The notes under the pieces are model-generated. The model did not search any database, was not told where the DNA came from, and worked only from the letters and a program-made list of their open reading frames with translations. DNA of 44,803 bases from Actinomycetota bacterium (GTDB lineage Bacteria > Actinomycetota > Acidimicrobiia > Acidimicrobiales > Ilumatobacteraceae), in contig JAQCDY010000002.1 in assembly GCA_027729785.1 (NCBI GenBank), positions 1 to 44,803 on the forward strand. The letters are read 5' to 3'. Every line of letters starts with the position of its first letter. Position 1 is the stretch's first letter. Below are positions 7,636-16,233 of the stretch, piece by piece. Both the position numbers and the translations under genes were made by a program.

Positions 7636-8076
7636 ATGCTGAGCATCAACTGGCGAAAATGGTTCGACCGAATGCAACCACAAACTTTGCAGGTTGCGGC
7701 GATGTTGCTCTATCTGAACGGGTTTTTCGCGCTGATCAGCGTGATCGACAAAACAGATTATTTGGGTCATCTGCGTGGTCGATTTGCATTTGGTCTGGTA
7801 ATTGGTTTGGTGGTTGTGGCACTGCATGCACTTTCAGGTATTTTCATGGCCAATGATCTGAAACTTGGCTACAAGTTTGCCGTCGTCGCCGCTTTCTCGC
7901 CCTTCGTGTTGCGGTTCTGGGCATTCAGTGATTTAGAGCGAATCAGCAGCTTCAAGTTCTCTTTTTATGACAAATTAACTGGTGGCAGCACCCTGAGTTT
8001 GATTTTTGAGGTTGCTTTGTGCGCACTGATATTGCATCCGCAAAGCAGAAACCACCAAAAGATTTGGTACCACTGA
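7636..8076 (+). CDS. Small polytopic membrane protein of unknown function
   Basis: 146 residues with about four hydrophobic segments (near 19-37, 50-70, 78-97 and 118-137). The N-terminus is positively charged and Trp-rich (NWRKWFDRM). I do not recognise a family and see no catalytic motif. It is divergent from era across about 50 bp and lies 40 bp before the MaoC-like hydratase gene, with which it may be co-transcribed. A CAGAAT box lies 6 nt before the ATG, like the one before gdhA. The steady hydrophobic pattern and a frame not shared with another gene make it likely to be real. Confidence 0.65.
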   Translation: MLSINWRKWFDRMQPQTLQVAAMLLYLNGFFALISVIDKTDYLGHLRGRFAFGLVIGLVVVALHALSGIFMANDLKLGYKFAVVAAFSPFVLRFWAFSDLERISSFKFSFYDKLTGGSTLSLIFEVALCALILHPQSRNHQKIWYH

Positions 8077-8116
8077 CACTTCGTTTTTAAGCCTGCCTAT
8101 CTGCCACACTTGAGAT

Positions 8117-8575
8117 ATGCCAAGACTGATAATTAAAGGTGTCGACGAACTCAAAGCCCAAGTAGGTAACCACCTCGGATTTTCTGATTACCTCACAATC
8201 ACCCAAGAGCAGGTCATTCGCTTCGCCGATGCAACTGGTGATCATCAGTGGATTCACATCGATGTCGAGCGCGCCAAGGCGGGCCCATTCGGTGGTCCGA
8301 TTGCACACGGATATCTCACGCTTTCACTTGGACCCGTTTTTCTACCTCAAATATTCGCCGTAGAAGGCGTAGCAATGGGCGTCAACTACGGCGCGAACAA
8401 AGTTCGTTTTCCATCACCAGTGCCGGTGGGCTCGAAGCTTCGCGCAGGCGTAAAACTTTTGAGTGTCGAGGATGTAACTGGCGGCGTACAAGTAACCCTT
8501 GAGACAACTTTTGAAGTGGAAGGCGCAAAAAAGCCTTCGTGTGTCGCTGAAGTCGTCTTTCGCTACTACTTGTAA
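8117..8575 (+). CDS. MaoC-family (R)-specific enoyl-CoA hydratase
   Basis: A 152-residue single hotdog-fold hydratase. The hydratase-2 signature is clear: FADATGDHQWIHIDVERA followed by GPFGGPIAHGYLTLS, with the expected catalytic Asp42 and His47. Proteins of this type hydrate trans-2-enoyl-CoA thioesters and are often linked to beta-oxidation or polyketide-like pathways. The convergent neighbours are an LLM oxidoreductase and an acyl-CoA dehydrogenase, which fits a role in degrading an acyl-CoA. The substrate is not evident. The family assignment is firm. Confidence 0.9.
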   Translation: MPRLIIKGVDELKAQVGNHLGFSDYLTITQEQVIRFADATGDHQWIHIDVERAKAGPFGGPIAHGYLTLSLGPVFLPQIFAVEGVAMGVNYGANKVRFPSPVPVGSKLRAGVKLLSVEDVTGGVQVTLETTFEVEGAKKPSCVAEVVFRYYL

Positions 8576-8579
8576 ATAG

Positions 8580-9548
8580 TTATCTGAAGTTATTCATTAC
8601 TTCGGCGAACAATTCGACCGTTTCAGTACTTGGATAATCGGCGCACCAGGGTATGAATCCGCTGCAACCCAAATCGATATATTTCTGAACTTTTTCAGTG
8701 ACTTGTTCGACGGTGCCGACAAGATTGGTCTTTTGCCAATCATCAAAGGGGTCGGCTCGCAGACTGAGTGAACCAGCAGCCTTGATTTCTTTCTCGGTGC
8801 GACGAACGAATACATCGGGTGACCAGGTTTTGCGAATCTCAGATTCGTCTCGACCCACGGCTGCGCAGTGACCTTTCAAAATTTCGCGTTTTCGGGCGAA
8901 GTCTTCGGGGCTGCCACCAAAGTTCGAGTAGTCGGCGTATCGCGCCACGACTCGCAGCGTGAGTTGTTCTCCTCCGCCACCGATCCAGATCGGTGGATGG
9001 GGCTTTTGCAGTGGCTTGGGGTCGCAGTTGCCCCGAACCAAGTTGTAATACTTGCCCGAATAATTCGTCTCTTCTTGGGTCCACATTGATCGCACGATTT
9101 CAACGCATTCACGCAACATCGCAATACGCACTTTCGGCTCAGGAAAATCGAACCCATAGCCACGACATTCGTTCTCGTACCAACCAGCACCGATACCCCA
9201 GTCAAGTCGACCACCTGAAATCACATCGAGCGTCGAAGTAATTTTCGCCAACAAACTCGGTTCGCGATACAAATTGCAACCAACCATCTGACCGAGTCTG
9301 ATTTTGGATGTTCGCTGACTCATCGCCGCCATCACCGTCCAGCATTCAAACACCGCCTCATGAGCCGGGCGTGGCACGTTATGAAAGTGGTCGTAGACCC
9401 AGATCGAGTCGTAACCAAGTTTTTCTGCCAACTGGGCGATCTCAACTGCTTTGTTCCATTTAGCAACTGGGTCAGAGATAGAAACGAGTTCCATTTTCCA
9501 ACCCTGCGGAATAAAAACTCCGAATGTCGTGTGCTGTTTGGCCGTCAC
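8580..9548 (-). CDS. LLM-class (F420-type) flavin-dependent oxidoreductase
   Basis: 322 residues with the luciferase-like TIM barrel: SIWVYDHFHNVP near the N-terminus, a conserved stretch ending LDWGIGAGWYENE, then PHPPIWIGGGGEQLTLR. These are typical of actinobacterial LLM proteins that use coenzyme F420, though FMN use cannot be ruled out from sequence. The GTG start overlaps the TGA of the upstream acyl-CoA dehydrogenase (GTGA), so the two form an operon. The substrate is unknown. The gene ends 4 bp from the convergent maoC-like gene. Confidence 0.88.
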   Translation of the reverse strand: MTAKQHTTFGVFIPQGWKMELVSISDPVAKWNKAVEIAQLAEKLGYDSIWVYDHFHNVPRPAHEAVFECWTVMAAMSQRTSKIRLGQMVGCNLYREPSLLAKITSTLDVISGGRLDWGIGAGWYENECRGYGFDFPEPKVRIAMLRECVEIVRSMWTQEETNYSGKYYNLVRGNCDPKPLQKPHPPIWIGGGGEQLTLRVVARYADYSNFGGSPEDFARKREILKGHCAAVGRDESEIRKTWSPDVFVRRTEKEIKAAGSLSLRADPFDDWQKTNLVGTVEQVTEKVQKYIDLGCSGFIPWCADYPSTETVELFAEVMNNFR

Positions 9549-10765
9549 AACGGCAGGTCTCCGGTCGCAGCCTTTGTTGAGCCATGATCTTTGTAAGCGG
9601 CAATTGTGCGCTGGGCAATGCGCATTTGATGAATCTCATCTGCGCCATCGGCGAAGCGACTCCAACGGGCTTGTTGCAACATGTGCGCCAGTGGTGTGTC
9701 GGTTGAATAGCCGAGCGCACCATGCACCTGAATTGCACGATCGATAATTCTCCACAAACTATTGGCGACGAAATGTTTCGCCATCGAAACTTCAGATGTG
9801 AAACTCTGGCCGTTTTCAATTTTGTATGCCGCATGCAAGACCATCAACTTGCATTGGTAAAGCTCCATTGATGAGTCGGCGATCAACCATTGAATACCCT
9901 GTTTCTCGGCAAGCACCGAGCCGTGCGAATAACGCTTCAGCGCACGGTCGACCATCATGTCAAGCGCAATCTCTGCTTGACCAATCCATCGCATGCAATG
10001 TGCGAGTCGCGCTGGTCCGAGGCGATATTGACCCAGCAAGTGACCTTGTCCTCGCCCACCCAACATATTTTTCGCTGACACTCGAAGGTCTTGGATCAAA
10101 ATCTCGCAGTGATTATGGCCACCCGACATAGTTTCGACATCTCGTACGATGTTGAAACCTTCGCTGGGTATGTCAACGATGAAGCACGAGTTCGCGGCCT
10201 GGGGCAGATCAGGATTGTCTTCAGTGCGCGCGACCAACAGCGCAAACTGCGCACCCCGCGCCCCCGATATGAACCACTTGTGTCCGTTGATCACCCATTC
10301 ATCGCCGTCTTGATACGCCTGAGTTTTTATCAGGGTCGGATCACTGCCCGCGACTTCTGGCTCGGTCATCGCGAAGCAACTTCGCGCCGTGCCACTGCAT
10401 AGCGGGCGCAAATACTTTTCTTTTTGCTCATCTGTCGCCCAATGCAGCAACGTATGTTGGTTGCCTTCATCGGGTGCCTGAGCATTCAGCACAAACGGGC
10501 CGATGCTCACCTTGGCGGCCTCGGCAGAAACTGCCGCCATTGCCGTTGGACCTAAACCCATGCCACCCCATTCGGCGGGCATATGCGGCAGCCAAAGATT
10601 CCACTTCTCTCGTGCGGACCCACGCAATTTGACGATCGTGCGCACAACTTCACCGCGATCTTTCTGATCGATTGCGTCCCATTGCGGACGAACCTCGGTG
10701 TCCATAAATTCGCGCACCTTGAGGCGAACTTTTTCTACTTCTGGCGTAAAACTAAAATCGATCAA
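9545..10765 (-). CDS. Acyl-CoA dehydrogenase, ACAD10/11-like
   Basis: A 406-residue FAD enzyme that oxidises an acyl-CoA to an enoyl-CoA. The FAD/acyl site segment CFAMTEPEVAGSDPT and the C-terminal helical domain with QVHGALGYS are present. The catalytic-base position reads FADGADEIHQ, with Asp in place of the usual Glu, as in the ACAD10/11 group. The start is TTG, supported by an AGGAGG Shine-Dalgarno sequence (minus strand, 10778-10783) 12 nt upstream. This is one of the few genes here with such a strong site. It is coupled to the LLM gene by a 4-nt overlap. The acyl substrate is unknown. Confidence 0.9.
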   Translation of the reverse strand: MIDFSFTPEVEKVRLKVREFMDTEVRPQWDAIDQKDRGEVVRTIVKLRGSAREKWNLWLPHMPAEWGGMGLGPTAMAAVSAEAAKVSIGPFVLNAQAPDEGNQHTLLHWATDEQKEKYLRPLCSGTARSCFAMTEPEVAGSDPTLIKTQAYQDGDEWVINGHKWFISGARGAQFALLVARTEDNPDLPQAANSCFIVDIPSEGFNIVRDVETMSGGHNHCEILIQDLRVSAKNMLGGRGQGHLLGQYRLGPARLAHCMRWIGQAEIALDMMVDRALKRYSHGSVLAEKQGIQWLIADSSMELYQCKLMVLHAAYKIENGQSFTSEVSMAKHFVANSLWRIIDRAIQVHGALGYSTDTPLAHMLQQARWSRFADGADEIHQMRIAQRTIAAYKDHGSTKAATGDLPL

Positions 10766-10843
10766 GACAAAGGTTCTCCTCCTATTAGTTTGTCAGACTT
10801 GTGTCACAAAACCACTACCAGTCTCGGCAACTAAGAAACCCTC

Positions 10844-10849
10844 TAGCCT
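10844..10849 (+). promoter_or_regulatory. Candidate -10 box for menG (leaderless)
   Basis: TAGCCT ends 7 nt before the GTG at 10857. Identical boxes precede era and the PhnD-like gene at similar distances. It supports the GTG as the start rather than in-frame codons further upstream. Confidence 0.45.
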
Positions 10850-10856
10850 GAACCAC

Positions 10857-11576
10857 GTGCAGCCAAAAGACCGCAAACGTCGCAAATGGGATCGACAAGA
10901 TTTGCCGAAAGGCGCTGAAAAAGTTGAGGCGGTGCGCGAAATGTTCGACGCAATCGCCCCAAGATACGACTTCGTAAATCGTCTGATGACGTTTCGACTC
11001 GATGTGCGATGGCGCAAACGCACTATCCGCGCACTCGACTTGCCAAAAGGCTCAAGGGTGCTGGATCTAGCGAGTGGCACCGGCGACTTGTGCATCGAAC
11101 TTGAAAAAAGCGAATATCTGCCGATTTCCATGGACTTATCATTTGGGATGTTAAGCGCAGATCGAAGCGGGGCCCCGAGAACTCAGGTCGATATTTTGAA
11201 ACTGCCGATACCCAACGCGAGTGTTGACGGCATCACCTGCGGTTTCGCATTGCGCAACCTCGAAAATCTGCAACTATTCTTCATCGAACTTGCGCGAGTC
11301 ACACGTCGTGGCGGACGAATTGCCTTGCTCGATGTAAGCGTGCCAACGAATCGGTTGGTTCGTTTCGGCAACGGCATCTACTTTGGCAAAATAGTGCCGA
11401 TTATCGGTGGGTTGCTTTCTGACCGAGCCGCGTATAAATATTTGCCAAGAAGCGTCGCCTATTTGCCACCACCCACAGAGTTGATTTCGATGCTCAAGCA
11501 GACTGGGTTCGGCGATGCGACCCACCAGCAACTTTCGGGCGGACTCACACAGCTAATAGTTGCGACACGAAACTAG
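10857..11576 (+). CDS. menG: Demethylmenaquinone methyltransferase
   Basis: The last step of menaquinone synthesis: C-methylation of demethylmenaquinone with S-adenosylmethionine. The 239-residue protein has the UbiE/MenG hallmarks VREMFDAIAPRYDFVNRLM (26-44) and motif I VLDLASGTGDL (68-78). Later come GFALRNLENL and a C-terminal LPPPTELISMLKQTGF. The frame is open further upstream, but homology starts near residue 20 of the model given here, and the GTG 7 nt after a TAGCCT box is the best start. It stops one base before menF and is surely co-transcribed with it. Confidence 0.94.
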   Translation: MQPKDRKRRKWDRQDLPKGAEKVEAVREMFDAIAPRYDFVNRLMTFRLDVRWRKRTIRALDLPKGSRVLDLASGTGDLCIELEKSEYLPISMDLSFGMLSADRSGAPRTQVDILKLPIPNASVDGITCGFALRNLENLQLFFIELARVTRRGGRIALLDVSVPTNRLVRFGNGIYFGKIVPIIGGLLSDRAAYKYLPRSVAYLPPPTELISMLKQTGFGDATHQQLSGGLTQLIVATRN

Positions 11577-12770
11577 ATGCGATCAACAACCAAGTTGCTT
11601 TCGACGGTCACCGACCAGCCAGTTGACCTCAATGATTTTGCTGGCGATGCTGGTTACTTGTTCGTGCGCGACGGCATCGGTGTCGCCGGTCGGGGCGTAG
11701 CGGCGCGCGTTGGTCGCAAAGAAGTCGAGTCGGTATTGCAACAAATAGACGACTCAAACTCGAGTGGCGTCGACGGTGCCGGGCCAATCGCCATCGGGTG
11801 CATCCCGTTTATCAGTTCTGACGCGCATGAATTTGTGATACCCAAAACTGTCGTCGGCAAAACAGAATCGGGTCAACAATGGGTAACGCAAATTGACGAT
11901 TCACCCTTTGATTTTGTGCCGCCTGCGAAGACAAAGCCGGTGGCCGCATCGTTTTCGGTGAATCACGGTGTCACTATTGAGCATTATCTTGAGGCAGTTC
12001 GACTTACCGCCGCAGCCGTGGGTGAAAATCGACTGGCTAAAGCTGTCATCGCCCGGGACATTTTTGTGACCACCGACAAAAGTTTCGATATCGCCGCGAT
12101 TATGCAACGGCTGAGGGCATCATTCGGATCAAGCTACAGATACTTGGTAGATGGTTTTATCGGCGCATCACCTGAACTCTTGATCGCCGTGAGCGGCAAT
12201 CAAGTTTCAAGTCATCCGCTAGCAGGCACCGCCCCGCGCACCGGCAATGCGATTACAGATCAAAAAATCGCAGAAACCCTGATCGCCAGTACAAAAAACC
12301 AGTTAGAGCATCGCATCGTGATTGATATGGTCCATGAAACTTTGTTGCCTTGGTGCTCATATCTAGATTGGCAAGCCGAGCCTTCCATCGTTGCAGTCGC
12401 CAATGTGCAACATCTGGGAACTGAGATCTCTGGGCAACTCAGTGAACCACGACCGAGCGTGCTCGAACTTGCTTATGCGCTCTCACCCACCCCGGCACTT
12501 GGCGGCGCACCCCGTGATGCGGCACTTGCACAGATCGCACTAGTAGAAGGTATGTCTCGGGGCCGCTATGGCGGCGCAGTTGGCTATTTCAATAAGTATG
12601 GAGACGGCAGGTTTGCAGTATCGATTCGATGCGCCGAATTCGACCAAGCCCGAACAACTGCACGTTTATTTGCTGGCGGAGGCATCGTTGCTGACAGCGA
12701 ACCAGAGAGCGAACTCGCCGAGACTCAGGCGAAGTTTCAGGCGATGTTGGCCGCCTTGATTCGGCCGTGA
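11577..12770 (+). CDS. menF: Isochorismate synthase
   Basis: Converts chorismate to isochorismate, the entry step of menaquinone synthesis. The 397-residue protein has the chorismate-binding fold in its C-terminal two thirds: GENRLAKAVIARDI, GASPELLIAVSG, HPLAGTAPRTG, SPTPALGGAPRD, EGMSRGRYGGAVGYF and RLFAGGGIVADSEPESE. The N-terminal 120 residues are more divergent, as usual. The ATG follows the menG stop codon directly. A salicylate synthase or another chorismate enzyme is possible by fold, but menG, menD, menH, menA and menE nearby make the menaquinone role clear. Confidence 0.93.
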   Translation: MRSTTKLLSTVTDQPVDLNDFAGDAGYLFVRDGIGVAGRGVAARVGRKEVESVLQQIDDSNSSGVDGAGPIAIGCIPFISSDAHEFVIPKTVVGKTESGQQWVTQIDDSPFDFVPPAKTKPVAASFSVNHGVTIEHYLEAVRLTAAAVGENRLAKAVIARDIFVTTDKSFDIAAIMQRLRASFGSSYRYLVDGFIGASPELLIAVSGNQVSSHPLAGTAPRTGNAITDQKIAETLIASTKNQLEHRIVIDMVHETLLPWCSYLDWQAEPSIVAVANVQHLGTEISGQLSEPRPSVLELAYALSPTPALGGAPRDAALAQIALVEGMSRGRYGGAVGYFNKYGDGRFAVSIRCAEFDQARTTARLFAGGGIVADSEPESELAETQAKFQAMLAALIRP

Positions 12771-12783
12771 GGATTCTGCAAAA

Positions 12784-14493
12784 TTAAATTCTCGACAACG
12801 CTGCCGAGACCATCTGATTTATCCGATCATGTACCTTTACATTCTCGGTGCGATCGGTTGAAACACGAATCAAAAACGGGCCATGCTGATTGACTGCCTC
12901 GGCAAACGCATCAAGATTTGAGATCGTCTCGGCAGATATCTGATGGGCTTTAGCCAGCATAGTTATATCAACTTTGTGGGGAGTCCCGAAAATCTTTTCG
13001 AACTTGTCTTGATCTAGCGTCGATGCTTGTGGCAGAAACGAAAATATTCCGCCACCACCATTGTCAATGACGACAATTCTCAAGTCGACTTTGCGGCCCA
13101 CCAAATTGATCAGCCCGTTGGTGTCGTGCAACAAGGCGATATCACCGATCAGCAAACTCGTCGGTTCTTTTGTCGCCAGAGCCACTCCAACTGCAGTACT
13201 CACTACGCCGTCAATACCGTTGACCCCGCGGTTGGCGTGAACCGTGAGACCCGTGCGCGGCGCGCCGAACCATTCAACATCGCGAATCGGCATCGAACTA
13301 GACACGACCAAGTGCGACGACTCGGGCAACATCGAGCAAAGTGCACGAGCAATCGCCGGCTCGGTCAACGTCGGCTCGTTCGTCAGCGCTTCATTAATCG
13401 CCAGTTGCGCTGCTTCTTCGGCATGTGACCATTCGGTGATCCACTTGCGATCAGAATTAACGCCACAACTGGCAACGACATCGGCACAAAGTCCGTCGAT
13501 TTCGCCGAAAAGGTGCATTTCTGTTCGCCGTTCAGGGTCGACGAGCTTTTGTGTGGTTGTCAAGACCACTTGCGTTGCGACCGATGATGCCAACCAACTA
13601 TTCGTGACCTTAGATGCGGGTGGGGTTCCGAGGCGCAGAATAACTTCAGGTTGATGGTTTTGTGCGAACAGCGAATTACGCAAAATTGAATCAAAGGCAG
13701 CGATCACCAACTTGTTTTTTACCCGAGCCACGCTGCGCGGATCAGCAAATATTGGCCAACCAAGTTGCTCGGCTAGTTGCAGCACCGAACTGAGTCGGTA
13801 TGTTTCTGGTCCGGCAACGATCAGACCGCGTTTGTTGCCAAGAAGGTCGAGAAGTTTTCGTCGCTGTCGCGAAGAGACTCCGGCAAAAGTTTTCATGATC
13901 GTTTCGGGACGATGCTCGTTGCGTTGTGGTAATTCTGTCGCTACTCCAACCAGGGGCTCACGAAACTGAAGATTCAAGTGCACGGGACCCGAACTTTGTG
14001 AGTCACCAGCACCCAACGCTGCAGAGAACATTTCATGCGCGAGGGTCCGCCATAAATCGCGCTGCGAATCATCGGCCACATCGGCATTGAAAAATTTGCG
14101 AACTTCGTCGCCGTAGATACCCCGCTGATTAATGGTTTGAGGTGCGCCTACACCCTGCAATTCTGGGGGTCTGTCGGCGGTACAGACCAGCATCGGTACC
14201 TCGGCGTGACTTGCCTCAACGACAGCCGAATGAAACTCAACTGCGGCAGTGCCTGAGGTGCACAAAAGAATCGCCGGCACACCCGATGCCTTGGCGATGC
14301 CGAGCGCGGCAAAACTGGCACTACGTTCATCATGGAAGATGTGCATTTCGATTTCAGATCGATTGGAAATTTCAAGGACCATCGGCGTCGACCTTGAGCC
14401 AGGCGAAACCACTGCGTGACGCACCCCACAGAGCACCCACTCATCCACCAAAGTGGCGCAAAAAGTCGCCGTGGTCGCCGCTGAAGAAGCCAT
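12784..14493 (-). CDS. menD: MenD, SEPHCHC synthase
   Basis: A thiamine-diphosphate enzyme joining isochorismate and 2-oxoglutarate to give SEPHCHC in the menaquinone pathway. The 569-residue model starts at the ATG giving MASSAATTATFCATLVDEW. Diagnostic segments are VVSPGSRSTPMVLEI, LLCTSGTAAVEFHSAV, NRGVNGIDGVVSTAVG and IVVIDNGGGGIFSFLPQ (ThDP/Mg site). The frame is open 31 codons further upstream, but those codons overlap the divergent menH region and do not look like MenD. The gene is convergent with menF and divergent from menH. Confidence 0.95.
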   Translation of the reverse strand: MASSAATTATFCATLVDEWVLCGVRHAVVSPGSRSTPMVLEISNRSEIEMHIFHDERSASFAALGIAKASGVPAILLCTSGTAAVEFHSAVVEASHAEVPMLVCTADRPPELQGVGAPQTINQRGIYGDEVRKFFNADVADDSQRDLWRTLAHEMFSAALGAGDSQSSGPVHLNLQFREPLVGVATELPQRNEHRPETIMKTFAGVSSRQRRKLLDLLGNKRGLIVAGPETYRLSSVLQLAEQLGWPIFADPRSVARVKNKLVIAAFDSILRNSLFAQNHQPEVILRLGTPPASKVTNSWLASSVATQVVLTTTQKLVDPERRTEMHLFGEIDGLCADVVASCGVNSDRKWITEWSHAEEAAQLAINEALTNEPTLTEPAIARALCSMLPESSHLVVSSSMPIRDVEWFGAPRTGLTVHANRGVNGIDGVVSTAVGVALATKEPTSLLIGDIALLHDTNGLINLVGRKVDLRIVVIDNGGGGIFSFLPQASTLDQDKFEKIFGTPHKVDITMLAKAHQISAETISNLDAFAEAVNQHGPFLIRVSTDRTENVKVHDRINQMVSAALSRI

Positions 14494-14576
14494 GCCTCTA
14501 TCGTGGCAGCAATGAGAGTAAAAAGTTTGTCGACTGTGGCAAACCTCACAAAGCCACGCCCGCTGAGCACCAACTG

Positions 14577-15332
14577 ATGCTCGCAAATGCGCGTTTTGGC
14601 AACGGACAAAGAATCGTATTGCTCCATGGATTTACTCAGACACACGAAACTTGGACCCAAATTGTCGCGAGCCTCGATGAACAATTTGAAGTTGTCGCAA
14701 TTGACGCACCGAACCATGGCAACTCGAGCGATATCTCACTGAATTTAGAGTCAGGTGCAAAGGCGATCCTCGATGTCGGTGGTGATGCAACTTATGTCGG
14801 TTACTCAATGGGTGGCAGGTTCTGTTTGACAGCAGCCCTTGCCGAGCCAGGCAAGGTTCAGCGACTGGTTCTCGTCAGTGCGAATGCGGGCATCGAAGAT
14901 AAAGAGATTCGCATGGCGCGAATTCGTAGCGACGAAGAACTCGCCAGACGAATAGAGCAAATTGGTGTACCGAAGTTCATCGACGAGTGGCTCCAGCAGC
15001 CCTTGTTTAGTGGATTGACCGCAGCGACGAACCAAAGATCAATTCGTCTGAAGAACACGCCCATCGGTTTGAGTTCAAGTTTGCGTCTGTGTGGTGCAGG
15101 TCGTCAACAGCCGACTTGGTCAAGGCTGCAAAATCTTCAAATGCCCGTGCTAGTTGTGGCTGGCGCAAATGACACGAAGTATGTCGAGGTCGCCAATCGC
15201 ATCGCCGCCACGATCGGCGAAAACGCGACACTTAAAATTATTCAACACTCAGGACACACGCCACACATCGAGCAACCCGAACATTTCGCCAATATCTTAC
15301 AAAAATTCGTGTCATCTACCGGCAATCACTAG
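14577..15332 (+). CDS. menH: MenH, SHCHC synthase (alpha/beta hydrolase)
   Basis: An alpha/beta-hydrolase-fold enzyme of 251 residues that eliminates pyruvate from SEPHCHC, the step after MenD. It has the oxyanion loop VLLHGFTQTHETW, the nucleophile elbow GYSMGG (Ser77), an Asp-bearing VVAGANDTKY strand and the catalytic His in HSGHTPHIEQPEHF (His227). The start at 14577 is the first in-frame ATG fitting the family; the long upstream extension of the frame is antisense to menD. The 3' end overlaps convergent menA by 21 bp. The menH name rests on context plus the fold. Confidence 0.88.
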   Translation: MLANARFGNGQRIVLLHGFTQTHETWTQIVASLDEQFEVVAIDAPNHGNSSDISLNLESGAKAILDVGGDATYVGYSMGGRFCLTAALAEPGKVQRLVLVSANAGIEDKEIRMARIRSDEELARRIEQIGVPKFIDEWLQQPLFSGLTAATNQRSIRLKNTPIGLSSSLRLCGAGRQQPTWSRLQNLQMPVLVVAGANDTKYVEVANRIAATIGENATLKIIQHSGHTPHIEQPEHFANILQKFVSSTGNH

Positions 15333-16196
15333 GCCGAAACTTAACATCACGGCGACGGCAATTTGTGTTCGACCCGTCATGCCCAAAACGACAATTAAAT
15401 CTGCGCCAATTGCCCCGCTTCGAACTTTACGAATTGGCAAGATTGCCGTGGCAAGTCCCACCAACCCGAGCAGGACAGAAACATGACTGATCGACAACAC
15501 GATTATCGCAATCGCAGCGACGACAAATAGCGAAACATAAAAATTTCGTGCATGTTTGTCGCCAAGTCGCACCGCCAAGGTGCGTTTGCTTGAAACTGTG
15601 TCACCAGCTATGTCGCGCAAGTTATTGATGGCCAAAAGCGCGCACGCCAGACTGCCAACGACCAAAGAAGACAAAAAGCTTACGAGAGTAATCTTTTGAA
15701 TCACGACAAAAGTTGTGCCGACGGTGGCGACTACGCCGAAGAATACGAATACGAACAGTTCACCGAGGCCGATATAGCCATACGGGTTTTTACCACCTGT
15801 ATAAAACCAACCCGCCGCCAGGCACATCCCACCAATTACCAACAACCACAATGTCGTCGTCACCGCAAGAATCAGCCCGAAGATCGCCGCCATACCGAAT
15901 GCGATAAATGCCGCTCGTTTGACTGATGCTGCAGATTTCGAGCCCGAGCCCACCAACCGCAACGGTCCAACACGCTTTTGATCTGTGCCGCGTACGCCGT
16001 CTGAATAATCATTGGCGTAGTTGACCGCGACTTGAAGCGCCAAACTAACCACGAGGGCCAACAAACTGTTGATCCATTCGCGATCAATAGATTCTTCAAG
16101 CGAAACACATGCGGCACCGACAAGCACCGGTGCGATTGCCGCGGGCAGTGTCTTTGGTCGAGCACCCTTGATCCACAAAGTAAGTGACTCTTGCAC
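15312..16196 (-). CDS. menA: 1,4-dihydroxy-2-naphthoate polyprenyltransferase
   Basis: A UbiA-superfamily membrane enzyme that attaches the polyprenyl tail to 1,4-dihydroxy-2-naphthoate, giving demethylmenaquinone. The 294-residue protein has about eight to nine transmembrane helices. The Mg-diphosphate motif is NDYSDGVRGTDQKR, and a second acidic region is NNLRDIAGDTVSSKRTLAVR. It begins with ARPKTLPAAIAPVLVG after a short lead, as MenA proteins do. The start is GTG, 6 nt after a TAAGTT box. It is divergent from menE across 37 bp and convergent with menH. Confidence 0.94.
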   Translation of the reverse strand: MQESLTLWIKGARPKTLPAAIAPVLVGAACVSLEESIDREWINSLLALVVSLALQVAVNYANDYSDGVRGTDQKRVGPLRLVGSGSKSAASVKRAAFIAFGMAAIFGLILAVTTTLWLLVIGGMCLAAGWFYTGGKNPYGYIGLGELFVFVFFGVVATVGTTFVVIQKITLVSFLSSLVVGSLACALLAINNLRDIAGDTVSSKRTLAVRLGDKHARNFYVSLFVVAAIAIIVLSISHVSVLLGLVGLATAILPIRKVRSGAIGADLIVVLGMTGRTQIAVAVMLSFGLVIAGR

Positions 16197-16202
16197 GGCT
16201 CC

Positions 16203-16208
16203 AACTTA
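16203..16208 (-). promoter_or_regulatory. Candidate -10 box for menA (leaderless)
   Basis: TAAGTT on the minus strand, 6 nt upstream of the menA GTG, in the 37-bp spacer shared with menE. Confidence 0.4.
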
Positions 16209-16221
16209 ACAACAAAACATC

Positions 16222-16227
16222 TACGCT
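16222..16227 (+). promoter_or_regulatory. Candidate -10 box for menE (leaderless)
   Basis: TACGCT ends 6 nt before the menE ATG. Together with the menA box it gives two divergent promoters in 37 bp. Confidence 0.4.
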
Positions 16228-16233
16228 GAAAAG

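Noticed and set aside
14142-14576. A long N-terminal extension of menH
   Set aside because: This part of the frame is antisense to menD and has no hydrolase features; the fold starts right after the ATG at 14577.
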